From: Acidimicrobiales bacterium
GTDB lineage: Bacteria > Actinomycetota > Acidimicrobiia > Acidimicrobiales > Poriferisodaliceae
DNA length: 27,413 nucleotides
Direction of reading: 5' to 3'
Assembly: GCA_020631315.1 (NCBI GenBank)
Contig: JAHDHM010000004.1
Span: 4,005-31,417, forward strand
Part shown: positions 6,997-14,233 of the stretch, piece after piece
Position numbering within the stretch: the first letter of the stretch is position 1
Layout: the number at the start of each line of letters is the position of its first letter
Translations under genes and position numbers: made by a program
Notes under the pieces: generated by a model
Told to the model about the DNA's origin: nothing
Database searches by the model: none
What the model saw: only the letters and a program-made list of their open reading frames with translations

Positions 6997-7971
6997 TCAG
7001 TCGGCGTCGATCTTGCGGGCGACGAAGCCCAGTGCCGTGCCGAGCAGCGCACCGCCGAGCGCGGCCTTGCCCTGCTGGGACCGGGTCGCGGCTTCGTACT
7101 TGCGGTCGATCTCTTCGCGGTCGGCTGCCGTGCGTCGTGCGGCGAGGGTCTCGCGGGCCGAATCGACCTCGGCACCGAGCAGGACACAGAACGCCGTCGC
7201 ATACAGCCACAGCAACAGTGCGGTGATGGCGCCGAGTGTCGCTGCGCCCCCACTGAACTCGCCCGAGTTCGCCGTGTAGATCGACAGCAGGCCCGAGGCG
7301 ATGATCCAGGCGATCGTGCCCATGATGGCGCCGACGGTGGTCCAGCGGAACCGCGTGAACGGGCGATTCGGGCCGAGGTTGTAGAGCACCGAGATGGCGA
7401 CCGACATGAGCAGGATCAACAGTGGGAAGCGCAGGATGCCGATGGCGATGCGCCCTGCGTCGCCCAGCTCGAGCGCAGCCAGCAGCGCGGGCAGGATCGC
7501 CAGACCGAACACGGCGGCGACGAGCATCACGATGGCACCGAAGGTGAACAGCAGTGCGGTGCCGCGGAGGCCGACGAAGCCCCGAGTCTCGCGGAATCCG
7601 TAGACGTTGTTGAGGGCGGCGATGAGGTGCTTGATCGCCGCCGAGGCGGACCAGATCGAGGCGATGATGCCGATGACGACCACCACGCCGAGACCACCGC
7701 CGGCCGACGAGGCGATGTCGCTCAGCTGGTCGGACAGGAAGTCACGCGTCGACTCGGGTGCGTTCGACAGCACGTCGTTGATCTGGTCGGTGATCTCCTC
7801 AGGGCTGCGGACGAGGCCGTAGATCGAGATGGTCGCCGCCATCGCGGGGAACAGCGCGAGGAAACCGAAGAACGCCACACCAGCCGAGGCGACCGGCACG
7901 TTGTCCTGCTTCAGCTGATCCTTCACCTCGAGGGCGATGTCCTTGATCTCGGCGAGTCGTCCACCGGCCAT
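6997..7971 (-). CDS. YihY/BrkB-family integral membrane protein
   Basis: A 324-residue membrane protein of the YihY/virulence factor BrkB family (often mislabelled ribonuclease BN). It has a short cytoplasmic N-terminus, then the family-typical region around residues 26-52 with A-FFGFLALFPAMAA. Further hydrophobic segments lie near 94-118 (GGGLGVVVVIGIIASIWSAS), 138-168, 180-200, 212-232 and 243-268, giving about six helices. The conserved SIWSASAAIKHLIAALNNVYG stretch includes the family N-x-x-Y pattern. The C-terminus is charged, then has a short hydrophobic tail (GGALLGTALGF). The molecular function of the family is not settled. Start: ATG at 7969-7971 with GGAG seven nt upstream. It is divergent from mshC. 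Confidence 0.92.
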   Translation of the reverse strand: MAGGRLAEIKDIALEVKDQLKQDNVPVASAGVAFFGFLALFPAMAATISIYGLVRSPEEITDQINDVLSNAPESTRDFLSDQLSDIASSAGGGLGVVVVIGIIASIWSASAAIKHLIAALNNVYGFRETRGFVGLRGTALLFTFGAIVMLVAAVFGLAILPALLAALELGDAGRIAIGILRFPLLILLMSVAISVLYNLGPNRPFTRFRWTTVGAIMGTIAWIIASGLLSIYTANSGEFSGGAATLGAITALLLWLYATAFCVLLGAEVDSARETLAARRTAADREEIDRKYEAATRSQQGKAALGGALLGTALGFVARKIDAD

Positions 7972-8093
7972 GTCTGCGCTCCGTGGGTGATGATGCAGGG
8001 GTGCGTGCTGGTCGTCACACAGTCAACACGCTTCGACGGGCGTCGGCGACCACCCCGTTAGGCTGACCGGCCGAAGCAGGGGGTCGCCGCTCG

Positions 8094-9266
8094 ATGAGCA
8101 GCATGAAGTTGTACGACACGGCCCGACGAGCCGTCGTCCCGTTCGAGCCAGGGCCCATCGCCACGATCTACGTCTGCGGCATCACCCCGTACGACTCGAC
8201 CCATCTCGGGCACGCACGGACGTACCTGGTTCACGACCTCATCGCCCGGCGTCTCGCATCGCTCGGACACGAGATCCGCATGGTGCGCAACGTCACCGAC
8301 GTCGACGACTCCATCCTGCCGAAGGCCCGCGAGCTCGGTGTCGACTTCCGCGACCTCGCCCGAACGGAGATGGAGCGCTTCCACGGCGACATGGAGGCCA
8401 TGGAGATGTGGCCGCTCTATGCGGAGCCGTGGGCGACCGGCTCCATCGAGCCGATGGTCGAGCTGCTCCAGCAGCTGGTCGACGGCGGACACACCTACAC
8501 CGTGGACGGCACCACCTGGTTCGACACGACGACGTTCGAGCGCTTCGGTGAGTTCGGCGGCTACTCACACGACGAGATGGTCGAGATCGCCCGTGAGCGC
8601 GGCGGTACGCCGGACGACCCACGCCAGCGCAACCAGCTGGACTTCGTGTTGTGGCTTCCCTCGGCCGACGACGAACCGGTGTGGGACTCACCCGTCGGGC
8701 CGGGGCGCCCCGGCTGGCATCTCGAGTGTTCGGCGATGTCGTCTGCCGCCGTCGGGCTGCCCCTCGACCTGCACGGTGGCGGTGACGACCTCGTGTTCCC
8801 CCATCACGCCTGTGAGATCGCCCAGAGCGAGGCCGTCGGCGCCGCACCGTTCGCCCGACACTGGACCCACGTGGGCATGGTCGGGTACGAGGGCACCAAG
8901 ATGTCGAAGTCGCTCGGGAACCTCGTCTTCGTCAGCGACCTGCGTCGTGACGGTGACGCTCGGGCCGTACGTCTCGCGCTCATGGAGCACCCGTACCGCG
9001 AGGCGTTCGAGTACTTCGACCACGAGTTCGACACGGCGATGACGCTGCTCGACCGTCTCGTCGACGCCGTCGCAGGTGCCGAGAGCGTGCCGGGGTCGTT
9101 CACGGCCGGGATCGGCGCTGCCCTGGACGACGATCTGGACACTCCGGTTGTCATGAACCTGCTCCGAGGTGCCGTCGACGGTGGCGAGGTCGACGGTGCC
9201 GATCTCGCCGCTGCGCTCGAACTGTTGGGAATCGACCCCCGCCGTGCGGTGCACCGCGCCGGTTGA
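8094..9266 (+). CDS. mshC: cysteine--1-D-myo-inosityl 2-amino-2-deoxy-alpha-D-glucopyranoside ligase
   Basis: MshC performs the ATP-dependent joining of cysteine to GlcN-inositol, the third step of mycothiol synthesis. It evolved from cysteinyl-tRNA synthetase. Visible features: C28 in YVCGITPYDSTHLGHA (the CGITPYD form marks MshC rather than CysS), HLGH at 37-40 as the HIGH motif, zinc ligands C28, C212 (HLECSAMS) and the HHACE region at 237-241, and KMSKS at 269-273. At 390 residues it lacks the tRNA-binding C-terminal part of CysS, as expected. The ATG at 8094 is used; a second ATG at 8103 is possible. An AGGGGG sits 11 nt before the first. A TAGGCT -10-like box lies at 8059. Presence of mycothiol supports Actinomycetota. 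Confidence 0.93.
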   Translation: MSSMKLYDTARRAVVPFEPGPIATIYVCGITPYDSTHLGHARTYLVHDLIARRLASLGHEIRMVRNVTDVDDSILPKARELGVDFRDLARTEMERFHGDMEAMEMWPLYAEPWATGSIEPMVELLQQLVDGGHTYTVDGTTWFDTTTFERFGEFGGYSHDEMVEIARERGGTPDDPRQRNQLDFVLWLPSADDEPVWDSPVGPGRPGWHLECSAMSSAAVGLPLDLHGGGDDLVFPHHACEIAQSEAVGAAPFARHWTHVGMVGYEGTKMSKSLGNLVFVSDLRRDGDARAVRLALMEHPYREAFEYFDHEFDTAMTLLDRLVDAVAGAESVPGSFTAGIGAALDDDLDTPVVMNLLRGAVDGGEVDGADLAAALELLGIDPRRAVHRAG

Positions 9267-9272
9267 TCGTCG

Positions 9273-9278
9273 TATCGT
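9273..9278 (+). promoter_or_regulatory. -10 box (TATCGT) for the small membrane protein
   Basis: TAnnnT placed exactly 6 nt before the ATG at 9285, with no Shine-Dalgarno between them. This fits a leaderless transcript. Confidence 0.5.
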
Positions 9279-9284
9279 CTGTGC

Positions 9285-9461
9285 ATGGCCGCCGAGCACC
9301 AGATCGACCCTCGTGAGGGTGCAGCGACCAGTCGCTCGATTCCCGAGCCGGCGGCGCCGCTCGACCGCATGGTCGTGCCGTTGTGGGCGCTCGCCGGAGC
9401 CATCGTCGGCCTCGTGGCGACCGTGTGGTGGCGGCGCTTCCGACGTCGCCCCCTCGACTGA
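9285..9461 (+). CDS. small single-TM membrane protein, 58 residues
   Basis: An open frame of 58 codons starting ATG GCC GCC GAG and ending TGA at 9459-9461, in the gap between mshC and the nuclease. The first 28 residues are polar (MAAEHQIDPREG...). Residues about 30-49 are a clear hydrophobic helix (VVPLWALAGAIVGLVATVWW). The tail is strongly basic (RRFRRRPLD), giving an N-out/C-in orientation by the positive-inside rule. It starts 18 nt after the mshC stop, has its own TATCGT box 6 nt upstream and no Shine-Dalgarno. It overlaps no other convincing gene. Function is unknown; it could be an anchor or regulator of a membrane complex. Its size makes it easy to miss in automatic annotation. Confidence 0.7.
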   Translation: MAAEHQIDPREGAATSRSIPEPAAPLDRMVVPLWALAGAIVGLVATVWWRRFRRRPLD

Positions 9462-9505
9462 CCGTCCGCGCCGTTGTCCCACCGTCCGGCAAGACTCGTG
9501 ACGTG

Positions 9506-10459
9506 ATGGTCGAGCCAACCGCCGAGCCCACCGCCGCGGATGCAGGCGCCAGCGATGCCGGGCTCGCCCCTGCGTCTGCGGGCCTGCCGTCTGCGCCCGT
9601 CGGTGCGAACGGGCTCGCCGTAGCCGTCGATCCGACCGAGGTCGTCGGGGTCACGCCCGACGGCGACACCGAGATCGATCGGGGTCCACATGGCCTGTCA
9701 CCCTCGTCGGCGTCGACCTTCGAGCAGTGCGCCCGGCGTTGGCGGTTCCGTTACGTGGAACGGCTGCCCGACCCGCCGGGCGTGCCCGCTCTCGTCGGCA
9801 CCTTCGTCCACCGGGTGCTCGAAGAGCTGATGGCCGCGGCTCCTGCGGAGCGCACCGTCGAGAACGCACGCGGTGTCGCTCGTGAGCTGTGGCCCGAGAT
9901 CGACCACCATCCTGCGTGGATCGCGCTCGAGCTCGACGACGAGGCGTCGCGTCGTGTGCGCTGGGACGCGTGGCGGTTGCTCGAGAGCTACTTCCGGTTG
10001 GAGGACCCGGCCACGGTCGACGTCGTCGAGCGAGAACAGCGGATCGAGTGCGAGCTCGACGGAGTGCCCTTCGTCGGCGTCGTCGATCTCGTCGAGCGAC
10101 GTGACGGCCAGATCGTCGTGACCGACTACAAGACCGGCAAGGCGCCGACACCCAGGTACGAAGCGGGACGCCTTCACCAGGTGCAGCTGTACGCCGCAGC
10201 GCTCGACGCGACGGGTACCAGGGCCGACACGGCACGGCTGCTCTACGTACGTTCGCGTTCGATCGACGTCGCAATCACCGACGAGTCGATCGCCGCGGCG
10301 ACGGGCGCGTTGCGCACCACGTGGGAGTCGATCGCCACGGCCCGCGAGCAGGATGACTTCCCGGTACGCACCGGTCCACTGTGCAACTGGTGCCCGTACC
10401 AGGAGCACTGTCCCGAAGGTCGTGCCGAGGCCGAACGGCGGTACGGGCCACCGGTCTGA
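9506..10459 (+). CDS. RecB/Cas4-like PD-(D/E)XK nuclease with Fe-S cluster
   Basis: A 317-residue protein of the RecB-family exonuclease type found free-standing in actinobacteria. The first 60 residues are Ala/Pro/Gly-rich and probably disordered. The nuclease core has H102 (GTFVHRVLEEL), D194 (PFVGVVDLVE), then D207-Y-K209-T-G (VVTDYKTGK) and the Q227-x-Y229 (QVQLYAAAL) motif: the complete H, D, DxK, QxxxY set. C75 (EQCARRWRFRY) together with C293, C296 and C302 (CNWCPYQEHC) would hold a 4Fe-4S cluster, as in AddB and Cas4. It probably acts in DNA end processing. No helicase partner is in the window. Start: ATG at 9506; GTG at 9503 is in frame too. An upstream in-frame extension to 9383 overlaps the small membrane gene and was rejected. 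Confidence 0.9.
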   Translation: MVEPTAEPTAADAGASDAGLAPASAGLPSAPVGANGLAVAVDPTEVVGVTPDGDTEIDRGPHGLSPSSASTFEQCARRWRFRYVERLPDPPGVPALVGTFVHRVLEELMAAAPAERTVENARGVARELWPEIDHHPAWIALELDDEASRRVRWDAWRLLESYFRLEDPATVDVVEREQRIECELDGVPFVGVVDLVERRDGQIVVTDYKTGKAPTPRYEAGRLHQVQLYAAALDATGTRADTARLLYVRSRSIDVAITDESIAAATGALRTTWESIATAREQDDFPVRTGPLCNWCPYQEHCPEGRAEAERRYGPPV

Positions 10460-10470
10460 GCTCGACCCGA

Positions 10471-10496
10471 GCTTCCCAGCGCGGCTTCCCAGCGCG
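10471..10496. repeat. two 13-bp tandem copies between convergent genes
   Basis: GCTTCCCAGCGCG occurs twice without a gap (10471-10483, 10484-10496) in the 45-nt space between the nuclease and the RNB gene ends. Probably a slippage product. Confidence 0.9.
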
Positions 10497-10504
10497 ACGG
10501 CGCC

Positions 10505-11941
10505 TCAGACCTGGCGGAACTCGAGACGACTCGCCTCGACGTCGACGCGAGTCAGCTCCACCTCGATCACGTCGCCGGGATCCGCCGACGTACGGACGAC
10601 GGCCGCGATCGCGGGGTCGTCGATCTGGATCGGGGCGGGACGATCACCGCGTCGTGCGGTGACCGTCGCCTGGAATCGCTCGCCGACCCGATGGGCCAGC
10701 AGCACGGCCTCGACACGGTCGACGACTGCCCGGTCGAGACGCGATTCGCGGCGCCGGGACTCTCGGAGTGTCTCTGGCAGTTCGTCGAGCTCCGCCAACA
10801 CCCAGTCGGGTGGGCGCTCACCTGCACAGATCGCCACGGCGATCTCGTTGGTGTAGCGATCCCCGAGACGGCGCAGCGGTGCGGTCACGTGGGCGTACTC
10901 CGCGGCGATCGCCCAGTGCGTCCGTTCGTCGGGGACCTCACCATCGAACGCCACGTAGTCGGCGCCACGGAGCGCTCGCACGGCCGCGGTCAACAGCGCG
11001 ATGTGGCGGGGCTGATCCGGCCGGATGTCGCGGATCCGTTCGGCGTAGGTGACGTCGTCCGGCCACTCGATGCCGAGGGCGCGTGCGGCGCGGCGGATCT
11101 GCTGCAGCGTTCCCGGATCAGGGTCGGGCAGTGTGCGCAGCACACCGATGCGGGCAGCGATCATGAGGTCGGCAGCCGCCATGCCGGTGAGCAGCGAGAT
11201 CTGGGCGTTCCAGTCCTCGACCCGCAGCGAGTCGTCATGGCGCAGCACGTAGTGGCCGTCCTCGACTTCGACCTCCTGCGAGGGCAGGTTCAGCGACACG
11301 CCACCCCTCGACGCCTCGCGTTCGAGGCGGAGCTCGCCGACGGTGCGCAGCAGCGCCAGGGTCGTTCCACCGGTGCCCGCGTCGATGTGCTCCTGTGCTG
11401 TGGCGTAGGAGAGCTTGGCCCTGCTGCGCACGACGGCGCGGATCACCGAGGCGTCCATCAGGTAGCCGGCGGGATCGAGTCGCATCGACCACAGGAATGC
11501 CGGCCGGTCGACGTCGGGAAGCAGCGAGGCGACACCCTCGCCGATGGCGGCGGGGTAGAGCGATGCCCGCGTGTCGGGGGAGTAGTACGTGACGCCGCGA
11601 CGGTGGGCCGCGAGGTCGACGGGATCGCCAGGGGCCACGAACGTGCTCGGGTCGGCGATGGCGTAGGAGACGAGATACCCGTCGTCGAGGGCCTCGATGT
11701 GCACCGCCTGGTCGAGGTCGGTCGAGGTCGGCGGATCGATCGTGACGAGCTCGAGATCGGTGCGGTCGACCGGTGCGGCGCCGGCACGGGCGTGTGAGGT
11801 CGGCGGCTCGAGCGCCACCTCGGCTGCACGGGCCTCGACCTCTGCCGTGAAGCCGACCTCGATGTCCAGATCGGCTCGGATCTCGGCGAACCCGCGCTCC
11901 AGTTCGGAGCGGGCCGGGAGTCGTGGTGCCGGAGTCTTCAC
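10505..11941 (-). CDS. RNB-domain (RNase II/R-like) ribonuclease
   Basis: A 478-residue single-RNB-domain protein of the 3'-to-5' RNase II/R type, cytoplasmic. The catalytic signature is T67-I-D69-P-P-T-S-T-D75-L-D77-Q78-A. The spacing matches D201, D207, D209 and D210 of E. coli RNase II, except that the last Asp is Gln. The Asp equivalent to the key D209 (D77) is kept. The later motif YAHVTAPLRRLGDRYTNEIA holds the arginine and RY residues typical of the RNB active site. It lacks the N-terminal cold-shock domains and ends in a short S1/OB-like segment, so it is shorter than RNase II (644 residues). Start: GTG at 11939-11941, no Shine-Dalgarno, TAACGT 8 nt upstream. It is divergent from mutM. 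Confidence 0.9.
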   Translation of the reverse strand: MKTPAPRLPARSELERGFAEIRADLDIEVGFTAEVEARAAEVALEPPTSHARAGAAPVDRTDLELVTIDPPTSTDLDQAVHIEALDDGYLVSYAIADPSTFVAPGDPVDLAAHRRGVTYYSPDTRASLYPAAIGEGVASLLPDVDRPAFLWSMRLDPAGYLMDASVIRAVVRSRAKLSYATAQEHIDAGTGGTTLALLRTVGELRLEREASRGGVSLNLPSQEVEVEDGHYVLRHDDSLRVEDWNAQISLLTGMAAADLMIAARIGVLRTLPDPDPGTLQQIRRAARALGIEWPDDVTYAERIRDIRPDQPRHIALLTAAVRALRGADYVAFDGEVPDERTHWAIAAEYAHVTAPLRRLGDRYTNEIAVAICAGERPPDWVLAELDELPETLRESRRRESRLDRAVVDRVEAVLLAHRVGERFQATVTARRGDRPAPIQIDDPAIAAVVRTSADPGDVIEVELTRVDVEASRLEFRQV

Positions 11942-11949
11942 GCTCGAGG

Positions 11950-11955
11950 ACGTTA
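11950..11955 (-). promoter_or_regulatory. -10 box (TAACGT) of the RNB gene
   Basis: TAnnnT on the minus strand, 8 nt before the GTG start, no Shine-Dalgarno in between. Fits leaderless initiation. Confidence 0.45.
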
Positions 11956-12012
11956 CCGGCGCGGCGGCGCGGCCACTCGGGCGAGGTCGCTCCGTTCAGC
12001 CAAGCCGGTCCC

Positions 12013-12018
12013 TAGGGT
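12013..12018 (+). promoter_or_regulatory. -10 box (TAGGGT) of mutM
   Basis: TAnnnT placed 6 nt before the mutM ATG. GGGCGG between them is not a convincing Shine-Dalgarno at that distance, so a leaderless mRNA is likely. Confidence 0.5.
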
Positions 12019-12024
12019 GGGCGG

Positions 12025-12831
12025 ATGCCCGAGCTGCCCGAGGTCGAGACCGTCCGCCGGACATTGGAGCCTCACGTCGTCGGTCGTTCGTTCAGCGACG
12101 CCTGGGCTCATCCGAGCGCCAAGTTCGCACCGGCGGTCGAGGCGGTCGGCCCGATGGTCGAGGGAGCTCGGCGCCGTGGCAAGTACCTGCTGTTCGATCT
12201 CGATGACGGGCGGGAGTTGGTGGTGCATCTCGGCATGACGGGCCAGCTGACCTGGCACGGCGCGCCGCCCGACGACGATCCCCATGTCCGGGCCTGGTGG
12301 CGGTGCGCCGACGGAGCGACGCTGCGCTTCCGCGACGTCCGACGTTTCGGCCGACTGTCCGTCGTCGACGCTGGGGAGTACGCGGGTCTGCCGACGCTGC
12401 ACCACCTCGGTCCTGAACCCTTCGACGCCGAGCTGACGGACGAGGTGTTCTGGCGGTCGCTGAACTCGTCGTCGCGGCATCTCAAGACACAGCTGCTCAG
12501 TCAGCGTCCGATCGCGGGAGTCGGCAACATCTACGCCGACGAGGCCTGTTGGATCGCACGCGTCGCCCCGGCGGACCGTCGCATCAGCCGTGCTCGGGCA
12601 GGGGCGCTGTTGGCGGCCCTGCGCGACGTGCTCGGAACAGCGATCGAGCACGGCGGCACGACGCTGCGCGACTACCGGACGGGTGAGGGTGAACTCGGCG
12701 GTCACCAGCATCACCTGTGGTGCTACGGCCGTGGCGGCGAACCTTGTGCTCGATGCGGTGTGCCGCTGTCGAGTCGGGTCCTCGATGCCCGCACCACCAC
12801 GTGGTGCAAGGAGTGTCAGCCTCGCCGGTGA
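12025..12831 (+). CDS. mutM: formamidopyrimidine-DNA glycosylase (Fpg/MutM)
   Basis: Removes 8-oxoguanine and formamidopyrimidines from DNA and cuts the abasic site (base excision repair). Residues PELPEVETVRR give the catalytic Pro2 and Glu3; K53 lies in GARRRGKYLLF. The helix-two-turn-helix part has GVGNIYADEA, and the zinc finger has C241-x2-C244 and C261-x2-C264 with the YGRGGEPC and TTWC surroundings. Length 268, normal for the family. The PELPEVE N-terminus and this finger point to Fpg rather than Nei. The gene faces the nei-type gene, so two oxidised-base glycosylases lie tail to tail. Confidence 0.95.
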   Translation: MPELPEVETVRRTLEPHVVGRSFSDAWAHPSAKFAPAVEAVGPMVEGARRRGKYLLFDLDDGRELVVHLGMTGQLTWHGAPPDDDPHVRAWWRCADGATLRFRDVRRFGRLSVVDAGEYAGLPTLHHLGPEPFDAELTDEVFWRSLNSSSRHLKTQLLSQRPIAGVGNIYADEACWIARVAPADRRISRARAGALLAALRDVLGTAIEHGGTTLRDYRTGEGELGGHQHHLWCYGRGGEPCARCGVPLSSRVLDARTTTWCKECQPRR

Positions 12832-12838
12832 GGCCTGT

Positions 12839-12853
12839 GCCGCGCAGTGCGGC
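12839..12853. terminator. small hairpin between convergent mutM and nei
   Basis: GCCGC (12839-12843) and GCGGC (12849-12853) with a 5-nt loop, in the 29-nt space between the two stops. Could serve both strands; the stem is short and there is no T-tract. Confidence 0.3.
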
Positions 12854-12860
12854 GGGTGGG

Positions 12861-13655
12861 TCAGTCCGGCTGGCAGGTCGGACACCACCAGATCGACCGG
12901 TTGGCCACCGAGCCGATGACGATCGTGTCGGTGCAGCGGCGGCAGGGTCTGCCGTCGCGTTTGTAGGCGTACAGCGCGTCGGCTCGGCGGAGCCGCCCCG
13001 GGGTGACGAAGCCGGCGTCCTCACCTGTGACGGTCACGATCCGATTGAGCCGGACCCCGATGCGGAGCAGTTCGACGGTCAGGTCCCAGATGGCCTGGAG
13101 GGTCTCCCGATCGACGTCCTTGGCAGGGCGAGCCGGGTGGACGCCGAGCAGCAGCAGGATCTCGGCTCGATAGACGTTGCCGATACCGGCGATGACCTGC
13201 TGATCGAGCAGCAGTGCACCGATGGCCTTGCGCGAGCGGCTTGCCCGCTCGATGAACCGCTCGGGTTCGGCACTCGGCCGAAGTGGGTCCGGGCCGAGCG
13301 AATCGATGATCTCGTGGACCTCCATCGGATCGACGAGTCGGCATGTCTGCGGGCCGCTCAGGTGCCAGGCACGCTCAGGGCCTTCGAGCCGCAGGCGAAC
13401 CGCACCGGGTCGATGGACTTCTGCGGCCGTTCGCCTGAACTTCCCGATGAGACCGAGGTGGACGTAGAGCACGTCGTCGCCGAAGTCGAGGAAGAGGTGC
13501 TTACCGGCTGCGTCGGTGGACACGAGCTCGCGTCCGTCGAGCTGCGCGGCCCCTGTGTCGAAACGCCCTTGAGGAGAGGTGGCGAGCACCCGATGTCCGG
13601 ACAGGTCGCGTCCGAGATCGCGCGCGAGCCGGTGGATCGTGTGGCCTTCGGGCAT
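12861..13655 (-). CDS. nei: Nei-type DNA glycosylase/AP lyase (endonuclease VIII, mycobacterial Nei1-like)
   Basis: A 264-residue base-excision glycosylase for oxidised pyrimidines and ring-opened bases. It starts PEGHTIHRLAR, the N-terminus typical of Nei1-type proteins (catalytic Pro2, Glu3); K52 lies in DAAGKHLFLDF. The H2TH segment has IGALLLDQQVIAGIGNVYRAE. The C-terminal zinc finger has PCRRC and WWCPTC. ATG at 13653-13655, 19 nt after the whiB-like stop on the same strand, so it is very likely transcribed with it. No promoter of its own was seen. Pairing a repair glycosylase with a redox-sensitive WhiB suggests oxidative-stress control. Confidence 0.92.
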   Translation of the reverse strand: MPEGHTIHRLARDLGRDLSGHRVLATSPQGRFDTGAAQLDGRELVSTDAAGKHLFLDFGDDVLYVHLGLIGKFRRTAAEVHRPGAVRLRLEGPERAWHLSGPQTCRLVDPMEVHEIIDSLGPDPLRPSAEPERFIERASRSRKAIGALLLDQQVIAGIGNVYRAEILLLLGVHPARPAKDVDRETLQAIWDLTVELLRIGVRLNRIVTVTGEDAGFVTPGRLRRADALYAYKRDGRPCRRCTDTIVIGSVANRSIWWCPTCQPD

Positions 13656-13674
13656 CGCTGGGTGAGGGGTGGGC

Positions 13675-14055
13675 TCAGCCGGCCTCGGCAGCCATCGCTC
13701 GGCGCGCTTCGAGCACCGACCGGCGACCGGTCGACCGAGGCATGTAGCCGGCGCGGGTGCGGTCTTCTTCGGACTCGCCTCCCCAGAAGCCGTGCTCGCG
13801 GTTCAGGCGTGCGTAGTCACGGCATTCGAGGACCACCGGGCACGCCTGGCAGAACATCGCAGCGATGGCTTCACGCTTCTCGCGCTGGTTCTGGGTCTCG
13901 CGGTAGGAGTCGAAGAACCACTGCCGGCGCCCCTTGCAGACCGCCTGGGACACCCACGTTCGTTCGCCGAGCATGACCAGCTCGGTGAGATCCGGCGTGG
14001 TCTCGACCTGGCCGGTCGTCGTAGTGGTGTGCAGATCCGACTCCACGAGTGCCAT
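13675..14055 (-). CDS. WhiB-family Fe-S transcriptional regulator
   Basis: A 126-residue WhiB-like protein. The four cluster ligands are C40, C69, C72 and C78 (AVCKG, then MFCQACPVVLEC), in the usual C-Xn-C-X2-C-X5-C order. The G(V/I)WGG turn appears as GFWGG (89-93), followed by a basic tail (RSTGRRSVLEARR) for DNA contact. WhiB proteins bind a 4Fe-4S cluster sensitive to O2 and NO and usually work with the main sigma factor. I cannot assign it to one numbered WhiB subfamily. Start: ATG at 14053-14055, with no Shine-Dalgarno and a good promoter 7 nt upstream. nei follows in the same operon. Confidence 0.94.
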   Translation of the reverse strand: MALVESDLHTTTTTGQVETTPDLTELVMLGERTWVSQAVCKGRRQWFFDSYRETQNQREKREAIAAMFCQACPVVLECRDYARLNREHGFWGGESEEDRTRAGYMPRSTGRRSVLEARRAMAAEAG

Positions 14056-14062
14056 GTACTCG

Positions 14063-14092
14063 ACTGTACAAAGGCATTTAGCACTAAGTCAA
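14063..14092 (-). promoter_or_regulatory. promoter of the whiB-nei operon
   Basis: On the minus strand: TTGACT (14087-14092), an 18-nt AT-richer spacer, TACAGT (14063-14068), then 7 nt to the ATG. It is the best complete promoter in the window and predicts a leaderless transcript. Confidence 0.7.
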
Positions 14093-14116
14093 GAGAAAGC
14101 GCACAGTGTGAAAACG

Positions 14117-14156
14117 GCCGTCGGCGGGCGCGGGTGAACACAGCGGGGCCGACGGC
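14117..14156. other. 9-bp inverted repeat, upstream of whiB
   Basis: GCCGTCGGC (14117-14125) and GCCGACGGC (14148-14156) are perfect complements with a 22-nt loop. It lies between the whiB promoter and the larger stem at 14159-14228. Confidence 0.55.
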
Positions 14157-14158
14157 AA

Positions 14159-14228
14159 GAGCCCGGCCAGCGGCAGGCATTCGGCCTGCAGTCAGCTCGA
14201 CCTGTGGCCCGTCCGCCCGGCCGGGCTC
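14159..14228 (-). terminator. nested stem structure after the B12 regulator gene
   Basis: GAGCCCGGCC (14159-14168) pairs perfectly with GGCCGGGCTC (14219-14228). Inside lies a second perfect hairpin, GCAGGC (14173-14178) with GCCTGC (14184-14189) and a 5-nt loop. The structure begins 5 nt after the stop of the regulator gene, so termination is the simplest role. It is symmetric on both strands and larger than a usual terminator. Confidence 0.5.
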
Positions 14229-14233
14229 GGGAC

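Noticed and set aside
9383..9505. N-terminal extension of the RecB-like nuclease
   Set aside because: It overlaps the small membrane protein and is Arg-rich, unlike the Ala/Pro-rich start after 9506.
10691..11797. 368-codon plus-strand frame over the RNB gene
   Set aside because: The minus strand carries RNB catalytic motifs; this frame has none.
12717..13976. 419-codon plus-strand frame spanning nei and part of whiB
   Set aside because: Crosses two well-supported genes on the other strand.
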